Shown here: positions 18,725 to 26,890 of the stretch, piece by piece
How the letters are laid out: every line of letters starts with the position of its first letter
Numbering within the stretch: position 1 is the first letter of the stretch
Source of the DNA: Bacteroidia bacterium
GTDB lineage: Bacteria > Bacteroidota > Bacteroidia > Flavobacteriales_D > Sanyastnellaceae
Direction of reading: 5' to 3'
Length of the DNA stretch: 64,000 nt
Assembly: GCA_030427925.1 (NCBI GenBank)
Contig: JAUICJ010000013.1
Location: forward strand, 1-64,000
The notes under the pieces: model-generated
Databases searched by the model: none
What the model saw: the letters and a program-made list of their open reading frames with translations, nothing else
What the model was told of the DNA's origin: nothing
Position numbers and translations under genes: made by a program

Positions 18725-21700
18725 TCAAAAGTCGAGGCTGAATGAGAAGTTGAACACGCGCCGTTGAAACCGACCATCGTCCACGCCATAGCCCCAGTCC
18801 GCCCGCACCCAGTACCCCATGAGGCGGGTGCGCACGCCCCAACCGAGGGCCCATAAAATCGGCTCGTGGTTGTTGTCGATGGTCACGGTGATGGGGTTCG
18901 CGGAAACGGTTTGGAAGTTGAAACCGTTTTCATCGGCGTACGGGTGAGGCCCGTTCCAAGCGGATCCGCAATCGAGGAAGCTCACTGCTTGGAGGTGGCG
19001 CAGGAAGTCGGTGGGAATCGGGCGGCGTGTGAATGTGGTGACAAGCGGCAAGCGAAGCTCCGCGTTGATGAGGGCCAAGTTGGCGCCGTTGCGGGCGTTG
19101 TTGCGGAAGCCGCGGAGGGGCGTGATGCGCGTTTGGTAGGCGTAGGAAACGTCCGGATCGATGGGCGTGCCGGTGTTGGGCGTCAGCGAAAGCACGTTGT
19201 CCACCCCGCCCAACAGGTGCAGCAGGCGGTCGCGCCCGATGGACCAATCCCCCGCCGCGCGGAATGCGAAGAGGAAGTCCCGGTAAATCGGGCGGTAATG
19301 CCGGAAGTCGAAGCCCACCGTCCCGAAGGTGGCGGCCGCTTCATCGGTGTTCAGGTAGAACTCGCCCCAAACCTTGTACCGCGTGCCGTCGCGCAGGTTG
19401 ATGTCCCGCTCGCGGGTCGCGTCGTAAACGTAGCTGAGCACGCCACCGATTTGGCTCGTCACTTCATTCGGCAAGGCCAAATTGTAAGCGTCCGTGGTCA
19501 TGTAAGCTGCCCGATCGAACCGGTAAATCCCCTCCATCCGCACGCTACGCACCTCGTCAATCGGGTACGAGAGCCGGTAACGGAACGTGTGGATGTGTGT
19601 TTCAATGAGCGACCGGTTGTCCGCCGAAAGGCGCTGCTGGCCCTGACGCGCAACGCTCACGGTGCGGTCCAGCCGCCCCGTCAAATCCGAATACGAAAGC
19701 GCGTACAAGCTGTTGCCCAGGTTTCCGGACAGCCGGAACCCCGCGATGAAACGCCGGTCCTCGAACAGGTCGCTCATGCTCACGCGCGTCAACCCGCCCA
19801 GTCCAGGCTGTGCCGAAATCACCCCATTGTACGGCTGATAGAACGCCGAGTTGAAGGTGTTGTCGAGTTGGGAGGTGATGGACTCGATGGCGTAGTTGAG
19901 TCGGTAGTTGCTCGCTTTGGGCAGGACCACCGGAGCGGGCGCAGCCGCTGAATCGGTGGAAGCGTCATCCTGCACCTCGACGGGGGCCTCCATCCCAAGT
20001 GGCCCGAACACGTAATCCCGAAAGTCCACTTCCCCCACGCCCGGTCGCCACTCCCAGTCTTGCTCCCATTCGCCCAGGTCGCCGCCCACCACAGATGCGG
20101 CGTTGCGCACGCCCGGTTGCTGCTGGTTGGCGGCGGCAAACCGCAGGTGCGGGTGCCCCATCAGTTCGTGGGCGTACAGCACCGTGCCCGCCTCGGGATG
20201 CAAACGGAAGTCCGTGACCGGCGCGTTCAGTTGTTCGACCACGCGGGTCTGGGTGAAGAACCGGTAGTGAATGGCCGTGTCGATGGATTCCACCACGCTG
20301 TCGCGCCAAGCGAGGACGCGCTCTTGCGGATGCCCGGGCCGCTCGCTGAGGAACGTCACCCGGCCATCGGGCAGGGGTTGCGGCAGCCGTTCATCGATGC
20401 CCGGAGTTTCCGTCAGCCGGGTGAAGGCCAAATCATCTCCCAGCCGAACCGAATACACGTCCATCCGGCTGCCCGCCGAAGCCCATTCATCGCCGTCTCC
20501 CGGGGCCGATTCCGGCCGGTTCGAAGCGAAGACGATGGACTGGCCGTCCTCGCTGAATCGCCCGTCCAAGTCGTCGTATCCATCGCGCCAAAGCGGCCGC
20601 TGCGTATTTCCCAACAGCTGGTAGAGGTAGAGGTCGGAGGCGCCACCCTGCAGTCCGGTGAACAGGATTTGGCGTCCGTCCGGAGCGAAGTCCATCGCGC
20701 GGATGCCGTCGAGTTCGGCGATGTCGCGGACCGCTTGTTCGCCGCGCTCGAGGTCGACGGTGACGAGCTGGACCGCTCCTTTCGATTCCAAGGTGTAGGC
20801 GAACAACTGGCTGTTCGGGTGCCACGCGAAGACGGGGAACAAGCCGCTGGAGGAGCGGTCGATGCGGTGCCCGTGCTTTCCGATGCGCTCGTGCTCTCCG
20901 GTTGCGGTGTGGTAGACGGCTACGCGGATTTGGGAGCGTTCCTCGGTGGCGTAGGCCCAGTGCGCCCCGTCCGGGGACAGCGACCAGGCGATGAGGTTGC
21001 GGTCGAGCCGAAGCCGAACCGGGAGTTCGCCCGCGTCGCGGCGAGCGCTGCGGCGGGAGGGCCGATCGTCCACGGCGGGCAGGAGCTGGGCGAGCGGTTC
21101 TGCGGACCGCAGGTGGTAACGCGTCACCTCCGCGAGCAGTTCATCGAGTCCTAGACCCGTCGCGAACTGGAAGCCGCCCTCCATCGTTTTGCTCACCCGG
21201 GCCATGTAGAGGATGTTCGCCACCACCGGTTCGCCGAACACGTCCACCACGTACTTCCACACCCCGTGCCCGAGTTCGGCCGCGGGGAGGGAGCCGCTGA
21301 GTTCGATGCGTTCGAAGGCCCCACTGCGCGCGTGGTCGAAGATTTGGGCGGCGTGCCGGGGCGACCAGGGTTCCGCCGCGTAGCGGTACAGGCCTTCGGT
21401 GAACCAATCGGGAAAGGTGATGAGCGCGTTGTTGCGCACGGCGTCTTGCCAGCTGCCGCCGAACAGGATTTGGTTGAACAGGACGCGGGCGAGGCCGTCG
21501 CGAAGGGCCGCTTCGAGTTCGCGGCTGTCGCCGGTCCCGTAGACGAACAGCTTCGTACCGATGAGGGTCGCCGTGCCGCCGATGTTGTTGTCGTCGCTGA
21601 TTTGGGCGCCGATGTTCGATTGCCGGAAGGCCTGGTGGTCGGTGTAGACGAGGATTTGAATGGGGCCTTCGAGCGTGCGGTCGAAAAGCTGCTCGACGCG

Positions 21701-21949
21701 TTGACGGGCCGCGGGCAGGATTTGGCCTACTTGCTGCGCCAAATCCTGGCCTCCCGGATAGAAATACACGTCGAACGTCTCCATCGGGTAGTGCATCCAG
21801 AAGAACTCCTGGTACTGCACGCGGTTCTTGCCAAACGTGACGTTCGACCCATCATAGAACTGCGCAGCGGACGGCCCGGCAAGGGCCAGAACGGCGAGGA
21901 GCCAAGCGCTGCGGAGCGCAATCAACAGGGGGGAGGAGGGCCGGAGCAT
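18725..21949 (-). CDS. Peptidase-MA-like, TolB-propeller and BamA-like barrel fusion protein
   Basis: 1074-residue envelope protein with a signal peptide (residues 1-29, ending SAA). Residues 30-290 resemble a gluzincin of the peptidase MA family: strands, an LVYTDHQAF turn and PDWFTEGLYRYAAEPW, the usual second motif. The place of the zinc HExxH reads ALRDGLARVLFNQ, so the zinc ligands are missing and it is probably not a protease. Residues 320-600 are a TolB/WD40-like propeller (LSPDGAHWAYATE, FAPDGRQILFTG, FSEDGQSIVFASNRPE). Residues 700-1074 resemble a BamA/surface-antigen beta-barrel ending FNFSFSLDF. The order suggests an outer-membrane barrel with a periplasmic or surface binding head. 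Precise function is unknown. Confidence 0.75.
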   Translation of the reverse strand: MLRPSSPLLIALRSAWLLAVLALAGPSAAQFYDGSNVTFGKNRVQYQEFFWMHYPMETFDVYFYPGGQDLAQQVGQILPAARQRVEQLFDRTLEGPIQILVYTDHQAFRQSNIGAQISDDNNIGGTATLIGTKLFVYGTGDSRELEAALRDGLARVLFNQILFGGSWQDAVRNNALITFPDWFTEGLYRYAAEPWSPRHAAQIFDHARSGAFERIELSGSLPAAELGHGVWKYVVDVFGEPVVANILYMARVSKTMEGGFQFATGLGLDELLAEVTRYHLRSAEPLAQLLPAVDDRPSRRSARRDAGELPVRLRLDRNLIAWSLSPDGAHWAYATEERSQIRVAVYHTATGEHERIGKHGHRIDRSSSGLFPVFAWHPNSQLFAYTLESKGAVQLVTVDLERGEQAVRDIAELDGIRAMDFAPDGRQILFTGLQGGASDLYLYQLLGNTQRPLWRDGYDDLDGRFSEDGQSIVFASNRPESAPGDGDEWASAGSRMDVYSVRLGDDLAFTRLTETPGIDERLPQPLPDGRVTFLSERPGHPQERVLAWRDSVVESIDTAIHYRFFTQTRVVEQLNAPVTDFRLHPEAGTVLYAHELMGHPHLRFAAANQQQPGVRNAASVVGGDLGEWEQDWEWRPGVGEVDFRDYVFGPLGMEAPVEVQDDASTDSAAAPAPVVLPKASNYRLNYAIESITSQLDNTFNSAFYQPYNGVISAQPGLGGLTRVSMSDLFEDRRFIAGFRLSGNLGNSLYALSYSDLTGRLDRTVSVARQGQQRLSADNRSLIETHIHTFRYRLSYPIDEVRSVRMEGIYRFDRAAYMTTDAYNLALPNEVTSQIGGVLSYVYDATRERDINLRDGTRYKVWGEFYLNTDEAAATFGTVGFDFRHYRPIYRDFLFAFRAAGDWSIGRDRLLHLLGGVDNVLSLTPNTGTPIDPDVSYAYQTRITPLRGFRNNARNGANLALINAELRLPLVTTFTRRPIPTDFLRHLQAVSFLDCGSAWNGPHPYADENGFNFQTVSANPITVTIDNNHEPILWALGWGVRTRLMGYWVRADWGYGVDDGRFQRRVFNFSFSLDF

Positions 21950-22026
21950 GTTGGAATTCTCCGAAAATTACGATTTCATTGGCAATGGCGGGTGGTGGGG
22001 CGGGGGTTGGTTGCGAAATTTGGCGA

Positions 22027-22689
22027 ATGGAATTGAAGCATTGGACGTTTGGGCCGTTTCAGGAGAACACGTGGTTGATCCGTTCGGCGGACGGTCGGGG
22101 CATCGTCATCGATCCGGGCATGTCGAATGCTGCGGAGGAGGCGCGGTTTGAGCGCGATCTGGAGGACGTGGAAGTGGTCGGGTGCTGGTTGACGCATGCG
22201 CACCTCGATCATGTGGCGGGGGCGGCCTACATCGCTCGGAAGTTCGGGTGCGTGCCGCAGGTGGCGAAGGCGGATGCGGCGACGTACCAGCAAGCGCCGC
22301 TGGCGGGTCGGGTTTACGGGTTTGAAATTGCGGACTTGCCGGAGCCGACGTGGTGCGATTGGTCGGGGCGCCAGGTGCTGGACTGCCTCGGGGAGGCGGT
22401 TGAGGTCCGTTTTGCGCCGGGGCACGCTCCGGGGCACGTGGTGTTCGTGCACCACGAGGCGCAGTGGGTGATCGCAGGGGACGTGCTGTTCCGCGAGAGT
22501 GTGGGGCGGACGGACTTGCCCGGTGGCGACGCGGAGGTGCTCCGGCGTTCCATCGAGCGCGAGTTGTTCGACCTGCCCGAGGAGTTCGCGGTGCACTGCG
22601 GCCACGGCCCTTCGACGACCATCGGACACGAGAAGGCGCGCAATCCGTTCGTCAATGCGGCGGGGTCCGGGATGATGCAGCGGGGCTGA
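22027..22689 (+). CDS. MBL-fold metallo-hydrolase (glyoxalase II-like)
   Basis: 220-residue metallo-beta-lactamase-fold hydrolase. The binuclear metal motif is THAHLDHVAG, followed by APGHAPGHVVF, AGDVLFRESVGRTDLPGGD and HCGHGPSTTIGHEK, the pattern of small YcbL/glyoxalase II-type proteins. Likely reaction is thioester or ester hydrolysis in the cytoplasm; the substrate is unknown. The frame is open from 21979, but that region is Gly/Trp-poor in family similarity, and the start MELKHWTFGPFQENTWL at 22027 matches the family. It diverges from the barrel gene at 21949 and abuts the sensor kinase stop at 22690. Confidence 0.88.
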   Translation: MELKHWTFGPFQENTWLIRSADGRGIVIDPGMSNAAEEARFERDLEDVEVVGCWLTHAHLDHVAGAAYIARKFGCVPQVAKADAATYQQAPLAGRVYGFEIADLPEPTWCDWSGRQVLDCLGEAVEVRFAPGHAPGHVVFVHHEAQWVIAGDVLFRESVGRTDLPGGDAEVLRRSIERELFDLPEEFAVHCGHGPSTTIGHEKARNPFVNAAGSGMMQRG

Positions 22690-23739
22690 TCAGGCTTTCT
22701 TGAGGCGGAAACGGAAGGTGGTGCCCTTGCCGAGCGTGCTGTTCACGACGATTTGGTCTCCGTGCGCTTCGACGATGTGCTTCACGATGGCGAGGCCCAA
22801 ACCCGAGCCGCCCGCCGCCCGCGAGCGGCTCGCATCCACCCGGTAGAACCGCTCAAAAATTCGGGGCAAACTCGCCTCGGGGATGCCGATGCCGTTGTCT
22901 TCAACTTCGACGACGAGGTGCGCATCGGCGTCGCGCAGCCGGACGGTGGTGTTCCCGTTGGGATTCCCGTAGCTGATGCTGTTGCCGATGAGGTTCGTGA
23001 GCACTTGCCCCATGCGCTTTTCATCTCCGAGGGCGAACAGGGATCGGGCGCCTTCGGTGTCGAGGACGAGCTTGATGGCGGACCGCTTGGCTTTCGGGTC
23101 GAGGGTGTCGATGATTTCATCGGCCAAGGCGACGAGGTCGAACCGCTCCATTTTGAGTTCCAGCACGCTGCTTTCGATGCGGGAGATGGCATCGAGGTCG
23201 TCGATGAGGCCCGTCATGCGGTCGATGTTGCGAACGGCCTTCAGGAGGAACCTCCGGGCAAATTCAGGGTCGTCGATGGCGCCTTCGTGCAAGGTGTACA
23301 CGGCGCCTTGGATGCTCTGGACCGGCGTCCGCAATTCGTGGGCGAGGTTGCCGATGAATTCCTTTCGGAAGTCTCCGATTTGTTTCCACTTGCTCACTTC
23401 GGTGCTCTGCATGGTGGACCAGGTTTTCGCCAACGTGCGCAGCGTCCCGGGCCAATCATCCCGCATGTGCAACCCATCCCCCCGATTCTTTTTCGGTTGC
23501 ATGCGGTCGATGGCTTCCATCGTGTCCTTCAAAGGCCGAAAAATCAACAGGTGGAAAATCGCTGCATTCAGGGCGCCGATCGTGGCGCCGAAGCCGGCGG
23601 ACCAAGCGGCAATGATTCCCCACGACGGCCCTTCTCCCAATCCCGTGGCGAACACCAAAATGCCCGCAACCAACAGCGCGGAACCGACGCCCGTCCAAGC
23701 CGCCACCATGGCGGGTGATCGTTGCCGGTTCCAGGCCAT
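22690..23739 (-). CDS. PhoR-like sensor histidine kinase
   Basis: 349-residue two-helix membrane kinase. Two transmembrane segments lie at about 11-33 and 40-67 with almost no periplasmic loop, so an external signal must be sensed by the membrane part or by a partner. The HisKA domain has the phospho-acceptor His134 in FIGNLAHELRTP, and the catalytic domain has N-box NLIGNSIS, G1 VEDNGIGIP, F-box RIFERFYRVD and G2 GGSGLGLAIVKHI. The gene is 2 nt downstream of its response regulator. No PAS domain is visible. A role like PhoR in phosphate response is possible, but no pst/pho genes are near. Confidence 0.93.
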   Translation of the reverse strand: MAWNRQRSPAMVAAWTGVGSALLVAGILVFATGLGEGPSWGIIAAWSAGFGATIGALNAAIFHLLIFRPLKDTMEAIDRMQPKKNRGDGLHMRDDWPGTLRTLAKTWSTMQSTEVSKWKQIGDFRKEFIGNLAHELRTPVQSIQGAVYTLHEGAIDDPEFARRFLLKAVRNIDRMTGLIDDLDAISRIESSVLELKMERFDLVALADEIIDTLDPKAKRSAIKLVLDTEGARSLFALGDEKRMGQVLTNLIGNSISYGNPNGNTTVRLRDADAHLVVEVEDNGIGIPEASLPRIFERFYRVDASRSRAAGGSGLGLAIVKHIVEAHGDQIVVNSTLGKGTTFRFRLKKA

Positions 23740-23741
23740 GC

Positions 23742-24413
23742 TCAGGGTTCGAATTTGTACCCGACGCCTTTGACGGTTTTGAATCGCTTGTCTCCGAGCT
23801 TTTCACGGAGCTTGCGGATGTGCACGTCGATGGTTCGGTCGCCGACCACCACGTCGTTGCCCCAAACGCTCGACAAGATCACCTCCCGCGTGAAGACACG
23901 ACCGGGCTGCGATGACAACAAACTGAGCAGCTCGAACTCCTTCTTTGGCAGGGTCATCTCTTGCCCTTCTCGCATGACCACATACCGTTCGCGGTCGATG
24001 ACGATGCCCGAATCCGTGGCGGATTCATCCGACTTCACTTCTCCCCGCCGCAGCAGGGCCTTGATCCGGCTCACCAGCACGCGCGGCTTGATGGGCTTCA
24101 TGATGTAATCGTCGGCGCCGGCGTCGAACCCAGCGATTTGGCTGTAATCTTCGCCCCGCGCGGTCAGGAACGCGATGATGGTGTCCTTGAGTTGCGGTTC
24201 CTCCCGGATCTGCACGCACGTCTCCATGCCGTCCATTTCCGGCATCATCACGTCGAGCAGGATCAGATCCGGCAGCATTTTCCGCGCCAACTCCACGCCC
24301 TCACGGCCATTCGACGCCGCGTGCACGATGAAGCCTTCCTTCTCCAGGTTGTACGACAGGATGTCCAGGATGTCCGGTTCGTCGTCTACGAGGAGGATGG
24401 TGTGCTGCGCCAT
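23742..24413 (-). CDS. PhoB/OmpR-type response regulator
   Basis: 223-residue transcription regulator. The receiver domain (1-120) has the acidic pocket ILLVDDEPD, phospho-acceptor Asp54 in LILLDVMMPEMDG and the conserved Lys in DDYIMKPIKP. The winged-helix DNA-binding domain (about 130-223) has LPKKEFELLSLL and DRTIDVHIRKLREKLG. The pair with the kinase at 22690 is a complete two-component system, with the regulator first in the operon. The insertion REEPQLKDTIIAFLTARGED is typical of the PhoB group. The regulon cannot be read from the window. Confidence 0.94.
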   Translation of the reverse strand: MAQHTILLVDDEPDILDILSYNLEKEGFIVHAASNGREGVELARKMLPDLILLDVMMPEMDGMETCVQIREEPQLKDTIIAFLTARGEDYSQIAGFDAGADDYIMKPIKPRVLVSRIKALLRRGEVKSDESATDSGIVIDRERYVVMREGQEMTLPKKEFELLSLLSSQPGRVFTREVILSSVWGNDVVVGDRTIDVHIRKLREKLGDKRFKTVKGVGYKFEP

Positions 24414-24494
24414 GATCGGTGGTTTGCCGCGAAGTTCGTGTCGTCAGGGTTTACGCAATGTAAAGCAAACGTGAGGGTTTTGTCACGCGTGGAC

Positions 24495-25565
24495 TCAATC
24501 CTTGATGCGGCTGAAGCGCAACGCTTTGAGCATCCACTTGGGCAAGGGGCCGTCGGGATCGCGCTTTTTCACGTCCAAAAACAGCCCCCACTTCTCCACA
24601 ATCGGCACCTTGTGCACCTCGATCAACTCGATCCAGCATTCGTCGGGGTCGTCGATGTACGTGCAATGCACCTTCGTTTCCCCCATGCCGATGGCGTCGT
24701 TCGAATCGCATCGGAACCCGAAGCCCGCCGTGTCCAGCTCCGCCCCCAAGGCCTGCATGCCGCGCACGTCAAATCCGAGGTGCGCAATGCCCGTGTCGCA
24801 CCAAATCCGATCTTCGAAGATGAACCGTCCCGTGCGGTCGAGGGCTTGGACCAGCTCGATGTAAGTTTGGCCGGTCACCGGTCCGAATCCACCGGCGCCC
24901 GGGTTGGGCTGCGTCAACCGAACGCGGCGATAGCGCTCCTTCCCACCGGGCAAATGCGCCCAATCTTCGAACACGCCCTCCTCGTCGAACAGCACCACGG
25001 AGTAGTCCAATTTGTCCGCATACAGCCTCAAGGCTTTTTCGATGCTGCTCACCCCCACGGTGCACCCCATCACGCCCCCCGAAGGATGCTTCGGCCGTTC
25101 GAACCAATCGTCCGCCTCCAGCACCTGAAACAGCGTATCGTCCGGGTCCCGCAAATAAAACGTCTTCGCACCCCACGGCGTTTCCCGCAGTTCCGCGTCC
25201 ACCCGGGCGCCCTCCGTGGCGAGCGCGTGCGCGTGCATCCGCTCGATGTTCGGCGTTTTCATTTGGACGGTGGTCAGTCCCAAGTCGCCTTGCGCGATGG
25301 TCCATCCCGCGGGCTTGGGCTCGAACGAAGTCGGACGCAAGACCTCGAAAGCGCAACCGCCTTGCAGGTTCATCACCATGGAGGCGCGTTTCGTGATCGT
25401 TTCGCCGCGTGTGTGGCTATCCATCAACGGCGCTGCTTGCACCGAGTCGAAGAACGGAATGTTCATGCCGAAGAGCCGGCGATACAGCCGCAGCGTGCGG
25501 TCCATGTCGGTGATGGCGATGCCGATGTGTTGCATCCCTTGGATGCGGTAGCCGGGGTTGCTCAT
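24495..25565 (-). CDS. Two-domain VOC family protein
   Basis: 356-residue vicinal-oxygen-chelate protein with two glyoxalase/bleomycin-resistance-like units. Potential metal ligands are His in MQHIGIAITDMD and Glu in FEVLRP in the first unit, and His in GIAHLGFDV and Glu in CWIELIEVH in the second. Members include dioxygenases, glyoxalase I and epimerases, and the reaction here is not clear. The open frame extends 39 nt upstream, but ATG 25565 makes an ATGA overlap with the acyltransferase stop and is chosen. It is the last gene of pheT-acyltransferase-VOC. Confidence 0.8.
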   Translation of the reverse strand: MSNPGYRIQGMQHIGIAITDMDRTLRLYRRLFGMNIPFFDSVQAAPLMDSHTRGETITKRASMVMNLQGGCAFEVLRPTSFEPKPAGWTIAQGDLGLTTVQMKTPNIERMHAHALATEGARVDAELRETPWGAKTFYLRDPDDTLFQVLEADDWFERPKHPSGGVMGCTVGVSSIEKALRLYADKLDYSVVLFDEEGVFEDWAHLPGGKERYRRVRLTQPNPGAGGFGPVTGQTYIELVQALDRTGRFIFEDRIWCDTGIAHLGFDVRGMQALGAELDTAGFGFRCDSNDAIGMGETKVHCTYIDDPDECWIELIEVHKVPIVEKWGLFLDVKKRDPDGPLPKWMLKALRFSRIKD

Positions 25566-26887
25566 TGCTTCGAAGATTCGATGGTGTTCACGTAAGCGGT
25601 CCATGCCGCGGCTCGTTTTTTGTCAGCCCAAAACCGCTTCGCCCGCCGCCGCCCGCGCTCATCCAACGCATTCCCGTACCACCACACGCCCAATCGGCTC
25701 GCGATGGCTTGGCCCGCCAAGGCAAAAACGAACGTCCACCCCCCGCCCAGTTCGGCAGGCGGCGCGACCGCGGCCAGCACGGCGGCCACCGCGGCCCAAA
25801 GGACGGGATACAGCACCATGCCGGTGGCGCTCTTGAACGTGCTGACGAAGCAAATGTCCTTGACGCGCTTGCGGGCCTGCGCCTGCAGCAAAAGCGAAAG
25901 CAGGGCGTTCAAGGCGTTGGGCACGACGATGAAGGGAGCCAACGCCCACACCCATGCGGTGCCTTTTCGCGCCTCTTCGGGCCGGGTACCGAGGTCCTCG
26001 GGCCGCACTTCCGAACCGACACCGGCCGCTTCGGCGTTTGCCCAAGCGGCGGCCACCGCGTCAAGCTGGGGCTCCGAAAGCGATTCCAACGCTGCGATGC
26101 GCTCGCGGGTGCGCGGCCAGGAATCGGCTCCCTGTTCCGTGCTGCGCAGGGCTTGAACGTAGGGGTTCAGGACGCCGTAGTGTTTGGCCGGCTGCACGTT
26201 GACCATCAAGGCGTCCAAGGCCATGGCGATGGCTCGGCTTGCTTGGTTCGCGGGGATGGTGCCCGTCTCGGAGTCGATCCATGAGGCCCAATCGAGCGGG
26301 GCGCCGAACCGGAGGCGGAGTCGGCGCCGCAACGACCCGTAATCTTCGTAATCGATGCCGACCGGCAGCAAGACCAGGTCGTTTTTGAGGCGCTCGTGCG
26401 TGGTTTGGGACAAATTCAAAAGGTCAATCACCCCGCGCTTCAACGGCCGCAGCGACCGCTCCCCATTGTGATTTCCCTCGGGATACAGCCCGATGACCGC
26501 CCCGATGTTCAAGCGCTCCACGCAGATCTCGAAAATTCGCTGGTTCCGTTCCCCGATGTCGGCGAGCCGATCCCGCCGGCGGAAAATCGGCAACATGTTG
26601 AAGCTGAACAGGAAGAACCGGACGATCGGCTTGTAAAAGATGTCGGACCGGGTCAGCCAATGAATTTGGTGGCGCGAAAGCAACGAGCAGAGCACCAGCG
26701 GGTCCATCAAGCCGTTCTGGTGGTTCGCGACGATGATGAGCGGCGTCCCGGGCGCCGGTACGTGCTCCAAGCCTTCCGCGCCTTCAATTCGATGGAAACG
26801 CGTGATGGCGGCGGACACCCACGGCAGGGCAAGTCCGTAGCCGAGGTGACGGCTTTGAATGGGCGGTTCGTGAAAAGGCTTGCTCAC
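25562..26887 (-). CDS. 1-acyl-glycerol-3-phosphate acyltransferase-like protein (PlsC superfamily)
   Basis: 441 residues. The N-terminal half carries the PlsC motifs: NHQNGLMDP (the His...Asp catalytic pair, with a five-residue spacing seen in this subfamily), NMLPIFRRRDR and GLYPEGNHNGERSLRPLKRG (the EGxRS-like block). The C-terminal ~140 residues hold two or more hydrophobic segments (APFIVVPNALNALLSLLLQ and WAAVAAVLAAVA), so it is a membrane enzyme longer than normal PlsC. Likely transfers acyl groups to a lysophospholipid or related acceptor in the inner membrane. It follows pheT by only 3 nt. Confidence 0.85.
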   Translation of the reverse strand: MSKPFHEPPIQSRHLGYGLALPWVSAAITRFHRIEGAEGLEHVPAPGTPLIIVANHQNGLMDPLVLCSLLSRHQIHWLTRSDIFYKPIVRFFLFSFNMLPIFRRRDRLADIGERNQRIFEICVERLNIGAVIGLYPEGNHNGERSLRPLKRGVIDLLNLSQTTHERLKNDLVLLPVGIDYEDYGSLRRRLRLRFGAPLDWASWIDSETGTIPANQASRAIAMALDALMVNVQPAKHYGVLNPYVQALRSTEQGADSWPRTRERIAALESLSEPQLDAVAAAWANAEAAGVGSEVRPEDLGTRPEEARKGTAWVWALAPFIVVPNALNALLSLLLQAQARKRVKDICFVSTFKSATGMVLYPVLWAAVAAVLAAVAPPAELGGGWTFVFALAGQAIASRLGVWWYGNALDERGRRRAKRFWADKKRAAAWTAYVNTIESSKQ

Positions 26888-26890
26888 GGT

